Position numbers and translations under genes: made by a program | Assembly: GCA_022820925.1 (NCBI GenBank) | Contig: JAJEEO010000007.1 | Location: forward strand, 149,279-213,278 | Length of the DNA: 64,000 bases | Origin: Acidimicrobiia bacterium | GTDB taxonomy: Bacteria; Actinomycetota; Acidimicrobiia; Acidimicrobiales; Poriferisodalaceae | Direction: 5' to 3' | Notes under the pieces: model-generated | Told to the model about the DNA's origin: nothing | Database searches by the model: none | The model's input: only the letters and a program-made list of their open reading frames with translations | Shown here: positions 1-9,208 of the stretch, in pieces | Layout: every line of letters starts with the position of its first letter | Position numbering within the stretch: the stretch's first letter is position 1

Positions 1-877
1 CGACAAGCGGGCCATGTGGGAAGAAACGGTCCCCGAGATCGCCAAGATGATGGCGCAGTCGCCGTACGAGGGGCACACGGGCAAGTTCTTCTCGATGCCG
101 GCGCGCAACGTGGTGCCCAAGCCGTTGCAGCGCCCTCACCCGCCGATGTGGGTGGCGTGCAGCCAGCGCGACACGATCCTGATGGCGGGCCAGCGCGGCC
201 TCGGAGCGCTGAGCTTTTCGTTCATCGATCCCGACGAGGCTCGCCAGTGGGTGTCGGACTACTACGCCGCCTTCGAGGCCTGCACCGACCCGGCGGGCTT
301 GGCGCCGAATCCCAACATCGCGGTGACGACGGGCTTCATGTGCCACCCCAATGAGCAGACGGCGCTCGACCGGGGCCTCGACGGCTTTCATTTCTTTGCG
401 TACTCGCTGCTGCACTACTACGCGTTCGGCACCCACACGCCAGGCGCGACCGACATCTGGAGCCAGTTCGAGGAGAACCGCGAGGAGATGGGGTTTGCCA
501 AGCTGACCGCCACTGTGCAGGAAGCGGTGGGCTCGGAGGGCGCCGACAACCTGGTGACGGAGGGCGGGCTGGACTCGCTGCGCGGCTGCATCGGCACGCC
601 GGACCAGATCCGCGAGTTCGTGCGGGCCTACGAGGACGCCGGCGTGGACGAGCTGATCTTCGTGAGCCAGGCCGGTCGCAACCGCCACGAGGACATCTGC
701 GAGTCAATGGAGCTGTTCGCCCGCGAGGTCATGGGAGAATTCGCCGAGCGTGCCCCCGAGCGGGAAGCCCGCAAGCGTGAGCGCTACGCGGAAACCATCG
801 AGCGGCTCCAGAACTTCCACAACCTCGACCTGGCGCCCGAGGTCACCACCGCCGTGCAGGCTGCCGCTACCGCCTGA
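1..877 (+). CDS. LLM class flavin-dependent oxidoreductase, 5' truncated by window edge
   Basis: Translation (GKFFSMPARNVVPKPLQRPHPPMWVACSQRDT...) is clearly paralogous to the complete LLM protein at 16339..17571 (FKFPARNVVPKPYQKPHPPLWVACSQLDT). Confidence 0.85.
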   Translation, partial: DKRAMWEETVPEIAKMMAQSPYEGHTGKFFSMPARNVVPKPLQRPHPPMWVACSQRDTILMAGQRGLGALSFSFIDPDEARQWVSDYYAAFEACTDPAGLAPNPNIAVTTGFMCHPNEQTALDRGLDGFHFFAYSLLHYYAFGTHTPGATDIWSQFEENREEMGFAKLTATVQEAVGSEGADNLVTEGGLDSLRGCIGTPDQIREFVRAYEDAGVDELIFVSQAGRNRHEDICESMELFAREVMGEFAERAPEREARKRERYAETIERLQNFHNLDLAPEVTTAVQAAATA

Positions 878-881
878 ATCG

Positions 882-2414
882 CTACAGGACGCCGTCCCAG
901 AGGCTGACCTCGTCGTCGGCGGGGCGGTTGGCCAGGCGGCACTCGGCGTCAAGCAGCATCGTCGGACGTGTCTCGGCGTTCCAGCGGGGCCAGTCGGGCA
1001 ATCCGTCGTGGTTCGGGTTGCCCTCGGTGGCGAAGCGCACCCACGCGTCGTGGGTGTTCGTCACGAGGTCGCGCGGCGGGTCGTCGCCCACGAAGCCGCG
1101 TGCCATCTCGTTGTCCACCTGGTCGAAGGTGAACGGCACCTCGAGGAAATGGTGGGCACCCCACTCGCCGTCGCCTGCTGGTGTGCGCCAGTCGAAGCGG
1201 TACATCCAGGTGTCGGGGTTGTGCGCGGCCTGCGCATCGGCGAGGCGGATGGCCGGCACCGTGAAGATCCGGTCGGTCTCGACTGCTGCGGCCAGCTCGT
1301 GCGGTGCCGCACCCGGCCGGTTCGAGGTGTAGAGCTCCAGGGCCGCGTCGCCGTCCTTGCCGGCCATGCCGAAGACCGCACCGACGCTGGCCCGGACGAG
1401 TTCTTCGTTGAACATCTCCTTGAGATCCACGACGAAGATCAGCGCCTCTTCCATGGTGGTGCCGATCATCACCTTCACGTCCGACGCTGCGCCCGCAGCG
1501 ATGGCGTCGATCGGCCGCTGAGGCAGCTCCTCGGTGAAGAACGTGGGCTGAAACGCCATGGCCGTTGCTGCGGCTTCGCGGTACTTGACGGGATCGCGGG
1601 TGGCCCCGAGGTCCTCGACCACGCCGATCTGCGCGGCCAGCAGGTCGTCATTGCTGACCGCCGCCAGCCCGGCGGTGTCGCCCGGCTTCACCCCGACGGC
1701 ATCGAGCACATAGCCGCTGATGAGCGACGCAGTCTCGGCGCTGATGCCGTTGTGAGCGGCGCCGCTCTGGGGAACGGCTGCGCGGAACAGGCCCTTGGCC
1801 GCAGGCATCGCCATGAGCGTCGAGCAGCTCATGCCGCCCGCCGACTCGCCGGCGATGGTGACCTTGGACGGGTCGCCGCCGAATGCGCCGATGTTGTCCT
1901 GCACCCACTGCAGCGCGGCGACCTGGTCGAGCATGCCGAGGTTGCCCGAGGCGGAGAGCTCTCCGAAGTGCTCGGCCAGATTCATGAAGCCCTGCACGCC
2001 GAGCCGGTAGTTGATCGTCACGCACACGACGCCGTCGCGGGCGAACGCTGCACCGTTGTATACGTCGTCGATGCCGCTGCCGGCGTAGAAGGCACCGCCG
2101 TGGATCCACACCAGCACCGGCAGGCCGCCCGCGCCCGGGTCCGGCGTCCACACGTTCAGCTGCAGGCAGTCGTCGCCCGCAGGATTGGGCGGCGTGCCGA
2201 GCTCGCCGAAGATGCCGGGCATCGGCTGCTGCAGCGGCACGGCGCCGAAGGCCGACGCATCGCGTACGCCGTCCCAACCGGCCGGGGCTGCCGGCGGCTG
2301 GAACCGCAGATCGCCCACCGGCGGTGCCGCATACGGGATGCCCTTGTAGGCGTGAACGCCCTGGTCGTCGCCCCCGGCCAGCCTTCCTGAGCCAATCGTC
2401 ACTTCTGCAGCCAT
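882..2414 (-). CDS. carboxylesterase type B family protein
   Basis: YKGIPYAAPPVGDLRF, GDDCLQLNVWTP, VWIHGGAF and GGDPSKVTIAGESAGGMS motifs; ATG at 2414 preceded by AGGGGGC RBS. Confidence 0.9.
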   Translation of the reverse strand: MAAEVTIGSGRLAGGDDQGVHAYKGIPYAAPPVGDLRFQPPAAPAGWDGVRDASAFGAVPLQQPMPGIFGELGTPPNPAGDDCLQLNVWTPDPGAGGLPVLVWIHGGAFYAGSGIDDVYNGAAFARDGVVCVTINYRLGVQGFMNLAEHFGELSASGNLGMLDQVAALQWVQDNIGAFGGDPSKVTIAGESAGGMSCSTLMAMPAAKGLFRAAVPQSGAAHNGISAETASLISGYVLDAVGVKPGDTAGLAAVSNDDLLAAQIGVVEDLGATRDPVKYREAAATAMAFQPTFFTEELPQRPIDAIAAGAASDVKVMIGTTMEEALIFVVDLKEMFNEELVRASVGAVFGMAGKDGDAALELYTSNRPGAAPHELAAAVETDRIFTVPAIRLADAQAAHNPDTWMYRFDWRTPAGDGEWGAHHFLEVPFTFDQVDNEMARGFVGDDPPRDLVTNTHDAWVRFATEGNPNHDGLPDWPRWNAETRPTMLLDAECRLANRPADDEVSLWDGVL

Positions 2415-2524
2415 GTCTGCCCCCTGTCGTTGCGCGGCGATGCTACGCGCGAGTCCGAGGGCCATTGGCCGGCTGGAGACCGGCCGGACCGCTGCGGCGG
2501 CTGCGAAGTAGCGTGCGAGGGCTC

Positions 2525-2590
2525 AGAGGCTGAGCCGTGAGGCGAAGCCGTGGCCCGAGCGGCCCGTGAGCGTCAGCGAACAAGAGCGGG
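2525..2590 (+). repeat. dispersed intergenic repeat, copy A
   Basis: AGAGGCTGAGCCGTGAGGCGAAGCCGTGGCCCGAGCGGCCCGTGAGCGTCAGCGAACAAGAGCGGG; near-identical to the reverse complement of 25841..25904, partially similar to the reverse complement of 27870..27936. Confidence 0.85.
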
Positions 2591-2652
2591 AAACGACAGG
2601 TGCGACAACCAGTAGGCGCACTTCTCCGCGCGACTGCTCTCGGGGGACGGCA

Positions 2653-3810
2653 GTGAACGGCGAGTGGCGCCGGGTGCTGCTGTACATCGCCGGTTCGATG
2701 GGGCCGCTCGGCACCTTCGTGATGCTGCCGATGTTCCCCGAGCTGCGCACCGCGTACACGGTCACCACCGGCCAGCTCGGCTGGGCGCTGTGGTGTTACC
2801 TCCTTCCGTTTGCGGGGCTGCTGCTGGTGTCAGGCACGATCGCGGACCGTTGGGGTCGCTCGCGGATATTGCGCCCGGCGATCGCCTTGTACGCCGTCGC
2901 GACAGCGGGGTGCGCCATCGCGCCGTCCTACCTGTGGTTCCTGGTAGCTCGCGTCGCCCAAGGGTCGATGAACGCGTTTATCACGCCGCTGCTTCTGGCA
3001 GCGCTGACCGAGTCCGTAGCCGCATCTGGCGTCGGTCGGATCGTGGGGCGCTATGCGGCCGGTCAGGCGCTGGGCCAGCTGATGGCGCCGATTCTGGGAG
3101 GCCTGAGTGCCGATGTGAACTGGCGCCTGGCATTTCTGGGGACGGCCGTCATCGGTGCCGTCATCGCCCTGCTGATGCCGAAGCCCGCCGACGCGGGCAC
3201 CGGCGCTGGCACCCCGGCTCGGACGTTAGGTGCGCCACCTCGAATGCGGACCTTGCTGCGCCGCCCGATGCTGCTGCTCGCTGCCACCGCGCTGCTGAGC
3301 GCTCTCGGCCCCATCGGGGCGCGTGTGCTCGTGGGCCTGAGCAGCCGTGATGTCATCGGGCTGACGGGATTCGGCGCCGGTCTGCTGCTGTTCGCGGGCG
3401 GCGCGGCGGGCATGGCGGCCGCACCGCTGTGGGGGATCGTGCTGGATCGCTGGGGAGGGCGGCAGGCAGCCACTGTGGCGATCGCCGTTTGTTCGGGACT
3501 CGTGGCGATGTTGCCGGCAGCTCGATCGACGTGGACACTCGCCGTCATCTGGTTCGTCGCAGGCGCCGCGACGCAGACTGTCGTGGTCAGCTTTCAATCG
3601 CTCGCCTCGGTGGCTGCACCTGACAACCGGGCGGGCGCTCTCTCGTTCACCTTGTCGCATCGTTTCGCGGGTCACGCCGTCGGCTCGGTTGTCTGGCTGC
3701 CCGTGTTCACGGTCAGCCCGACGTTCGCCTATCTCGCCTCGGCCGCGATCGGCGTGCTGGCCCTTGTCACGGTGCTGGCGAGCGGGCTCAACACGCGCGA
3801 ACTGAGATGA
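2653..3810 (+). CDS. MFS transporter
   Basis: Multiple hydrophobic helices, loop motif SGTIADRWGRSRIL; GTG start at 2653 with GGGGGA RBS is more likely than the ORF-track start (which lies inside the repeat). Confidence 0.85.
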   Translation: MNGEWRRVLLYIAGSMGPLGTFVMLPMFPELRTAYTVTTGQLGWALWCYLLPFAGLLLVSGTIADRWGRSRILRPAIALYAVATAGCAIAPSYLWFLVARVAQGSMNAFITPLLLAALTESVAASGVGRIVGRYAAGQALGQLMAPILGGLSADVNWRLAFLGTAVIGAVIALLMPKPADAGTGAGTPARTLGAPPRMRTLLRRPMLLLAATALLSALGPIGARVLVGLSSRDVIGLTGFGAGLLLFAGGAAGMAAAPLWGIVLDRWGGRQAATVAIAVCSGLVAMLPAARSTWTLAVIWFVAGAATQTVVVSFQSLASVAAPDNRAGALSFTLSHRFAGHAVGSVVWLPVFTVSPTFAYLASAAIGVLALVTVLASGLNTRELR

Positions 3811-3846
3811 GTCCGCCGTCGATGCCGATGTGATGCGGGGCGGTTG

Positions 3847-6111
3847 CTAGCTCGCGTGAAGGTGCTGCCAGACGCGCTCGGCAGTGCAGGGCAGCTCGAT
3901 GTGGCGCACCCCGAGATGCGACAGCGCATCGATCACGGCGTTCTGCACGGCCGGCGTGGCGCCGATGGTGCCCGACTCGCCGATGCCCTTCACGCCGAGG
4001 GGGTTGCGATCGGTCGGAGTCTCCATGGGAATCCGCTCGATGCTCGGCAGCTCGGCGGCCGACGCAATGGCGTAGTCCATGAAGTTGGCGGTCAGCGGGT
4101 TGCCGTCGTCGTCGTAGACGAACACCTCGCCGAGCGCGTGGGCGATGCCGGAGGCCACGCCGCCGTGCACCTGGCCTTCGACGATCATCGGGTTCACGAT
4201 GACGCCGGCGTCGTCGCACGTCACGTGGCGCAGCGCGGTGACCTGGCCGGTGTCGCGGTCCACTTCCACGACTGAGAGCTGAACCCCGAAGGGAAAGGTG
4301 GCACCCGGCGGCTGGAAATCGCTCTCGGCCTGAAGCTCACGGCCCTCGGACTCGTTGACGTGCGCCGCGACCTGGGCCCAGTCGAGCGAGCGGGCCGGCG
4401 TGCCCGCAACGGCGAACGTGCCCGCATCGGCGTCGAGCACAATGTCGGCAGGATCGGCTTCGAGCATCGCGGCTGCCGCCTGCTTGGCCGATTCGATCAC
4501 AGCTTCGGCCGCCTCGAAGACAGCAACCCCGCCCGACTGGAGCGAGCGGGAGCCGCCGGTGCCGCCGCCACGTTTCACCTCGTCGGTGTCGCCATGGCGG
4601 ACCTCGATCCGATCGAATGGAATGCCGGTGGCATCGCTGGCGATCTGCGCATAGGCCGTGTGGTGCCCCTGGCCGTGGTTCGACGATCCCGTCAGCACCA
4701 GCGCCGAGCCATCGGGGCGGACCTCCATGCTGCCGAACTCCGGGCCGACGACGGGGTTGGAGATCTCCACGTACGCGCACCAGCCGAGGCCGAGCAGCTT
4801 CGTGTCTCCCCGCGCGAGCCGCCGCTGCTGCTCGGCCCGCAATGCCGGGTAGTCAGCGGCCTCGATGACCGCGTCGAGGGCTTTGGCGTACTCGCCGGAG
4901 TCCATCTCGCTGCCGGTGGGTGTCGTGAACGGGAACGACTCGGGCGGGATGAAGTTGCGGCGGCGCAGCTCGCTGGGGTCCATCCCGATCTCGGCCGCGA
5001 ACACGTCCATCATCCGTTCGATCGCCAGCGTCGCCTCGGGGCGCCCAGCGCCGCGGTACGCGCCGATGGGTGCGGTGTTGGTCGTGACCGAGTTGGTGTT
5101 GACCGACACCTTGTCGATGTCGTACACGCCGCTCGCCACCATCCGCACGAACATCGGCAGCAGTGCGCCGATCATCGGGTAGGCGCCCGAGTCCTGCAGC
5201 GCGTCCACCGAGTACGCCGTGATGTTGCCGTCGCGGCTGCCGCCGAGTCGGGCCACATACGAGATGGCCCTTCCGTGAGCGAGGCCGAGCATGCTCTCCG
5301 AACGCGTCTCGGTCCAGCGGACCGGCCGTTCGAGGCGGCAGGTGAGCCGGGCGACGACGAAGTCCTCGACGTAGTTGGCGTTCTTGGTGCCGAAGCCGCC
5401 GCCGACATCGGGCGTGATCACGTGCACCTGGTCTTGCTCCAAGCCGCAGAATCCGGCGAGGACGTCTCGTGAGCGGTGCGGGAATTGGGTGCATGCCCAG
5501 TAGGTGAGGCGCTGCTCGGCGGGGTCCCACGAGGCGAGGGCGGCACGCGGTTCGATCGGGGCGCCGCTCAGGCGGGGATTGTCGAACGCCAGCTCGACGG
5601 TGACCTCGCAGTCGTCGAACAGGCCGTCCTCGTCGCCGCGGGGTATGGCGAAGACCGTGTTGGTGCCCGCCTCGGGGAACAGCAGCTTGTCGTTGCCGGC
5701 GGCTTCGGCGGTATCGATGACGGCGTCGAGCGGTTCGTAGTCGGCATACACCAGCTCGGCCGCGTCAGTGGCTGCGTGACGCGACTCCGCGACCACCACG
5801 GCGAAGGGATCGCCTACATAGCGCACCCGGTCCGTCGCCAGCGGCGAGCGCAGCATCTGCTGGTTCAGCACCGGCATCGAGGGCGGGTCGGCGCTGAGAT
5901 CGAGATCGGCCGCGGTGTACACGCCGACCACGCCTGGCATCCCGGCGGCGTCTGCAGTGTGGATGGCAGTGATGTCTGCGTGGGCCATCACCGAGCGGAC
6001 AAACACCGCGTGCAGCGCGCCCGGGCAGTCCACGTCGTCGACGTAGGTGCCGCCGACGGTCAGGTAGGCAGGGTCTTCCTTGCGCACGACGCGCGTGCCG
6101 ATCATGCTCAT
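3847..6111 (-). CDS. xanthine dehydrogenase family molybdopterin-binding subunit (CoxL-like, AYRGAGR type)
   Basis: GTRVVRKEDPAYLTVGGTYVDDV, PDVGGGFGTKN, GAYRGAGRPEA, GQGHHTAYAQIASDATG, GVKGIGESGTIGATPAVQNAV motifs. Confidence 0.93.
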   Translation of the reverse strand: MSMIGTRVVRKEDPAYLTVGGTYVDDVDCPGALHAVFVRSVMAHADITAIHTADAAGMPGVVGVYTAADLDLSADPPSMPVLNQQMLRSPLATDRVRYVGDPFAVVVAESRHAATDAAELVYADYEPLDAVIDTAEAAGNDKLLFPEAGTNTVFAIPRGDEDGLFDDCEVTVELAFDNPRLSGAPIEPRAALASWDPAEQRLTYWACTQFPHRSRDVLAGFCGLEQDQVHVITPDVGGGFGTKNANYVEDFVVARLTCRLERPVRWTETRSESMLGLAHGRAISYVARLGGSRDGNITAYSVDALQDSGAYPMIGALLPMFVRMVASGVYDIDKVSVNTNSVTTNTAPIGAYRGAGRPEATLAIERMMDVFAAEIGMDPSELRRRNFIPPESFPFTTPTGSEMDSGEYAKALDAVIEAADYPALRAEQQRRLARGDTKLLGLGWCAYVEISNPVVGPEFGSMEVRPDGSALVLTGSSNHGQGHHTAYAQIASDATGIPFDRIEVRHGDTDEVKRGGGTGGSRSLQSGGVAVFEAAEAVIESAKQAAAAMLEADPADIVLDADAGTFAVAGTPARSLDWAQVAAHVNESEGRELQAESDFQPPGATFPFGVQLSVVEVDRDTGQVTALRHVTCDDAGVIVNPMIVEGQVHGGVASGIAHALGEVFVYDDDGNPLTANFMDYAIASAAELPSIERIPMETPTDRNPLGVKGIGESGTIGATPAVQNAVIDALSHLGVRHIELPCTAERVWQHLHAS

Positions 6112-6271
6112 GGGACGGGTGATCCTCCGATTGCGGCGCTAGGGGTGAGTGATGATTCGGGCCGCAGCTCTGGTGTGCAACGGCCGGAGAGTAGCCACCA
6201 ACTGCCCCTGAGACCACACCCGTCCGGCGTCCGCGGCGCCTCAGGGCCGCTGCAGCTGATCGAACGCAGCG

Positions 6272-7969
6272 CTACGAGGTGGCTGCCAGCTCCCGCTCGG
6301 TGCTGAAGGCGATTTCCTGGTAGTCGCCGTCGGCGACCTCGTCGATGCGGCGCTTGTACTTGGGGGCGCCGCCGTTGTACACGAAGTACCGGATCGTGCC
6401 CGCTTCGTGACCGTCGATGTTCGAGTTGTACCCGGTGAACCAACCCTGCGCCTTGCGCATCAGCATCATGCTGTACATCTCGATGACGTGGTTGGTCCAC
6501 TCCCGCTCGGCATCGGCGTCAGCCTCGAAGCGGGTGTAGCCGTTCTCCCAGACGAAGTCCATCAGGCCGGTGATCCACTCGACGCCGATCTCGATGCCCC
6601 GCGGGTAGTTGGTGGAGGCTGAGCCGCTCTGCGGGCCGGCGATCGTGAGCAGGTTCGGGAAGCCGTTGACCATCATGCCCAGGAAGGTGACCGGGCCGTC
6701 GGACCACTTGTCAGCCAGCCGCTGACCGCCGCTGCCCCGGAAGTCGATGCGGTCGAACGCGCCGGTCATGGCGTCGAAGCCGGTGGCGTAGACGATCAAG
6801 TCGAATTCGTAGTGCTGATCGGAGGTCTGGATGCCGGTGGGGGTGATGCGCTCGATCGGGGTCTCCTGCAGGTCGACCAGCGAGACGTTCGGCCGGTTGT
6901 ACGTCTCGTAGTAGTGCGTCTCGAGCGGGACCCGCTGCACGCCGAATCCGTGGTCCTTGGGGATGAGCTTCTCGGCGATGACCGGGTCGTCGACCCGCTC
7001 GCGGATCTTGTCGGCGATGAACGCAGACAGCTCGGCGTTGGCCTCCTCGTCGAAGAAGATCTCTCGGTAGTTGGCCATCCAGATCCCGAATCCGGGCTCG
7101 CCGTAGAGCTTCTCCCACATCGCGCGGCGCTCCTCGGCAGAGACGTTGTGGAAGCCGGTACGGATCGGCTCGTGCTCGAAGCCGCCCGGCGTGCGAGCGC
7201 ACTGGGCGAAGATGTCGTCGTAGCGATCGCGAATGCCCTCCATCTCCTCGGGGGAGATCTCGCTGTTGTGCAGCGGGGCGCACCAGTTGGGGCGCCGCTG
7301 GAAGACCGTCAGGTGCTCGGCCTGCTCGCCGATGGCCGCAATGGCCTGCACGCCGGTGGCACCGGTGCCGATGACTGCCACTCGCTTGCCCTTGATCTCG
7401 ACCGGCTCGGCGGGCCAGTGGTAGGTGTGGAACGACGGTCCTTCGAACACGTCGGTGCCGTCGAAGTTGACGCCCTCGATGCGGGGATAGGTGGGCGCAG
7501 ACAGCAGGCCCAGCGCGGTCAGCAGGAAGCGGCAGCTCAGGTCGCGGCCGTCGCCGAGGTGCAGGCGCCACTTGCCTGCCTCGTCGTCGAAGTGGGCCGA
7601 CTCGACCGTGCAGTTGAACTGCATGTACTTGCGCAGGTCGAACTTCTCGGCCACATAGTTGAGGTAGCGCAGGTTCTCGGGCTGGCCCGAGAAGCGCTCC
7701 TTCCAGTGCCACTCCTCGAGCAGTTCGTCGGAGAACGAGTAGCCGTAGGTGTAGCTCTCGGAGTCGAAGCGGCAGCCGGGGTAGCGGTTCCAGAACCAGG
7801 TGCCGCCGAGGTCGCTGCCCATCTCGAGCACGGTCGCGTGGACGCCGCGCTCGGCCAGCCGGTACATCTGGTAGATGCCCGCGACGCCGGCGCCGATGAT
7901 GATGACCTCGTAGTCGTTGGTGCTGTCGGCGCTGCCGTTCGAGGTTCCGTTGGTCGCTGCTGCTGCCAT
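6272..7969 (-). CDS. flavin-containing (Baeyer-Villiger-type) monooxygenase
   Basis: IIIGAGVAGIYQMYRLAERG (FAD), VAVIGTGATGVQAIAAIGEQAEHLTVFQRRPNW (NADPH), DLIVYATGFDAMTGAF; GGGGGAGACCAGAC RBS before ATG 7969. Confidence 0.92.
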   Translation of the reverse strand: MAAAATNGTSNGSADSTNDYEVIIIGAGVAGIYQMYRLAERGVHATVLEMGSDLGGTWFWNRYPGCRFDSESYTYGYSFSDELLEEWHWKERFSGQPENLRYLNYVAEKFDLRKYMQFNCTVESAHFDDEAGKWRLHLGDGRDLSCRFLLTALGLLSAPTYPRIEGVNFDGTDVFEGPSFHTYHWPAEPVEIKGKRVAVIGTGATGVQAIAAIGEQAEHLTVFQRRPNWCAPLHNSEISPEEMEGIRDRYDDIFAQCARTPGGFEHEPIRTGFHNVSAEERRAMWEKLYGEPGFGIWMANYREIFFDEEANAELSAFIADKIRERVDDPVIAEKLIPKDHGFGVQRVPLETHYYETYNRPNVSLVDLQETPIERITPTGIQTSDQHYEFDLIVYATGFDAMTGAFDRIDFRGSGGQRLADKWSDGPVTFLGMMVNGFPNLLTIAGPQSGSASTNYPRGIEIGVEWITGLMDFVWENGYTRFEADADAEREWTNHVIEMYSMMLMRKAQGWFTGYNSNIDGHEAGTIRYFVYNGGAPKYKRRIDEVADGDYQEIAFSTERELAATS

Positions 7970-8122
7970 GTCTGGTCTCCCCCAATTGAGATCGTACGGC
8001 GCATCGCCGGATCGAGCGGCTGCGAATTCGCGGGTGTCGTCGCCAGCTCTCCGGACCTGTCTCCTCACAATAGTCGAACGCGCATTAGGAAATTTTGTGG
8101 CCGCTCTGGGTCGACTGGTGAG

Positions 8123-8145
8123 CCAGGCCGGCCCGGCCGGCCTGG
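8123..8145. promoter_or_regulatory. perfect inverted repeat upstream of LLM gene (operator candidate)
   Basis: CCAGGCCGGC-CCG-GCCGGCCTGG, 10-bp perfect arms, ending 15 bp before the ATG at 8161. Confidence 0.55.
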
Positions 8146-8148
8146 CCC

Positions 8149-8154
8149 TAGTCT
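8149..8154 (+). promoter_or_regulatory. putative -10 (TAGTCT) of leaderless transcript
   Basis: Hexamer occupies -12 to -7 relative to ATG 8161, matching actinobacterial TANNNT leaderless spacing. Confidence 0.5.
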
Positions 8155-8160
8155 CCGACC

Positions 8161-9183
8161 ATGGCTCAACCTCTGCGATTCGGCGTCGTCCACGATCTGC
8201 GCAGCCCGCCCGGCAGCGAGGTGACGCTGCCCGAGATGTACGCGCAGGCGCTCGACCAGCTCGAAATGGCGGATGAGCTGGGATTCGAGCTGGCGTGGTT
8301 CACCGAGCACCATTTCCTCGACGACGGCCACCTGCCCAATTTCGTCCCGATGGCGGGAGCGGTGGCGGCGCGCACGTCCCGCCTTCGCATCTCCACCGAC
8401 ATTCTGCTGGCGCCGTTCGTCCACCCAGTCCGGTTGGCTGAGGATCTCGCCGTGCTCGACAACATCTCGGGCGGGCGTATCGAGCTCGGCATCGGCATGG
8501 GTTACGCGGCGCACGAATTCCGCGGCTTCGGCATACCGCAGTCGCGCCGGGTGTCGCTCACCGAGGAGCTGGTGCAGATCCTGCGGTTGGCATGGCAAGG
8601 CGAGCCGTTCAGCTTCGAGGGCAAGCGCTGGCGCTTCGACGATCTGCTGGTGACCCCGGCGCCGGTGCAGCCAGGCGGCCCGCCGCTGTGGATTGCCGGG
8701 ATGAGCAGCAATGCGGCCGTGCGGGCCGCCCGCTTCGACACCCACCTGCTGCCGCAGGGTGCTCCCGAGGTCGTGTTGGAGCCGTGGAAGGACGAGCTGC
8801 GGGCCTCGGGCCGTGATCCTGACGACTACCGCGTGGGCATCATCCGCTCGGTTTTCGTGACCGATGATCGTGAGGGCGCCTGGCAGCAGATCAGGGAGGC
8901 GGAGCGCTACCGGGCGGGCGTGTACGCCCGGTTCTTTGCCGAGACACCCGACACGTTCACCGCGTTCGATGCGTCGAAGGGTGCGATTCCCCAAGGCTGG
9001 ATCGTCGGTGACGAGGACCACTGCACGGCCGAGCTGGTCGAGTTCATCGGGCAGTACGGCTTCACCGACGTGTGCACCTGGGGCGGACCGCCCGGCCTGC
9101 CGCCCTCGGTCATGAACGACTCGCTCGAGCGTCTCGGGCGCACCGTGATCCCGCGGGTGCGCGCCGCAGTCGAGGGCGGCTGA
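8161..9183 (+). CDS. LLM class flavin-dependent oxidoreductase
   Basis: LGFELAWFTEHHFLDDG, RISTDILLAPFVHPVRLAEDLAVLDNISGGRIELGIGMGY typical of bacterial luciferase-like family. Confidence 0.92.
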   Translation: MAQPLRFGVVHDLRSPPGSEVTLPEMYAQALDQLEMADELGFELAWFTEHHFLDDGHLPNFVPMAGAVAARTSRLRISTDILLAPFVHPVRLAEDLAVLDNISGGRIELGIGMGYAAHEFRGFGIPQSRRVSLTEELVQILRLAWQGEPFSFEGKRWRFDDLLVTPAPVQPGGPPLWIAGMSSNAAVRAARFDTHLLPQGAPEVVLEPWKDELRASGRDPDDYRVGIIRSVFVTDDREGAWQQIREAERYRAGVYARFFAETPDTFTAFDASKGAIPQGWIVGDEDHCTAELVEFIGQYGFTDVCTWGGPPGLPPSVMNDSLERLGRTVIPRVRAAVEGG

Positions 9184-9208
9184 GACTGCGGCTGATGGGC
9201 TCTGCGCC

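Noticed and set aside
750-2390. 546-aa plus-strand ORF opposite the carboxylesterase
   Set aside because: Shadow ORF; the translation has no family-like motifs while the minus strand is a textbook carboxylesterase.
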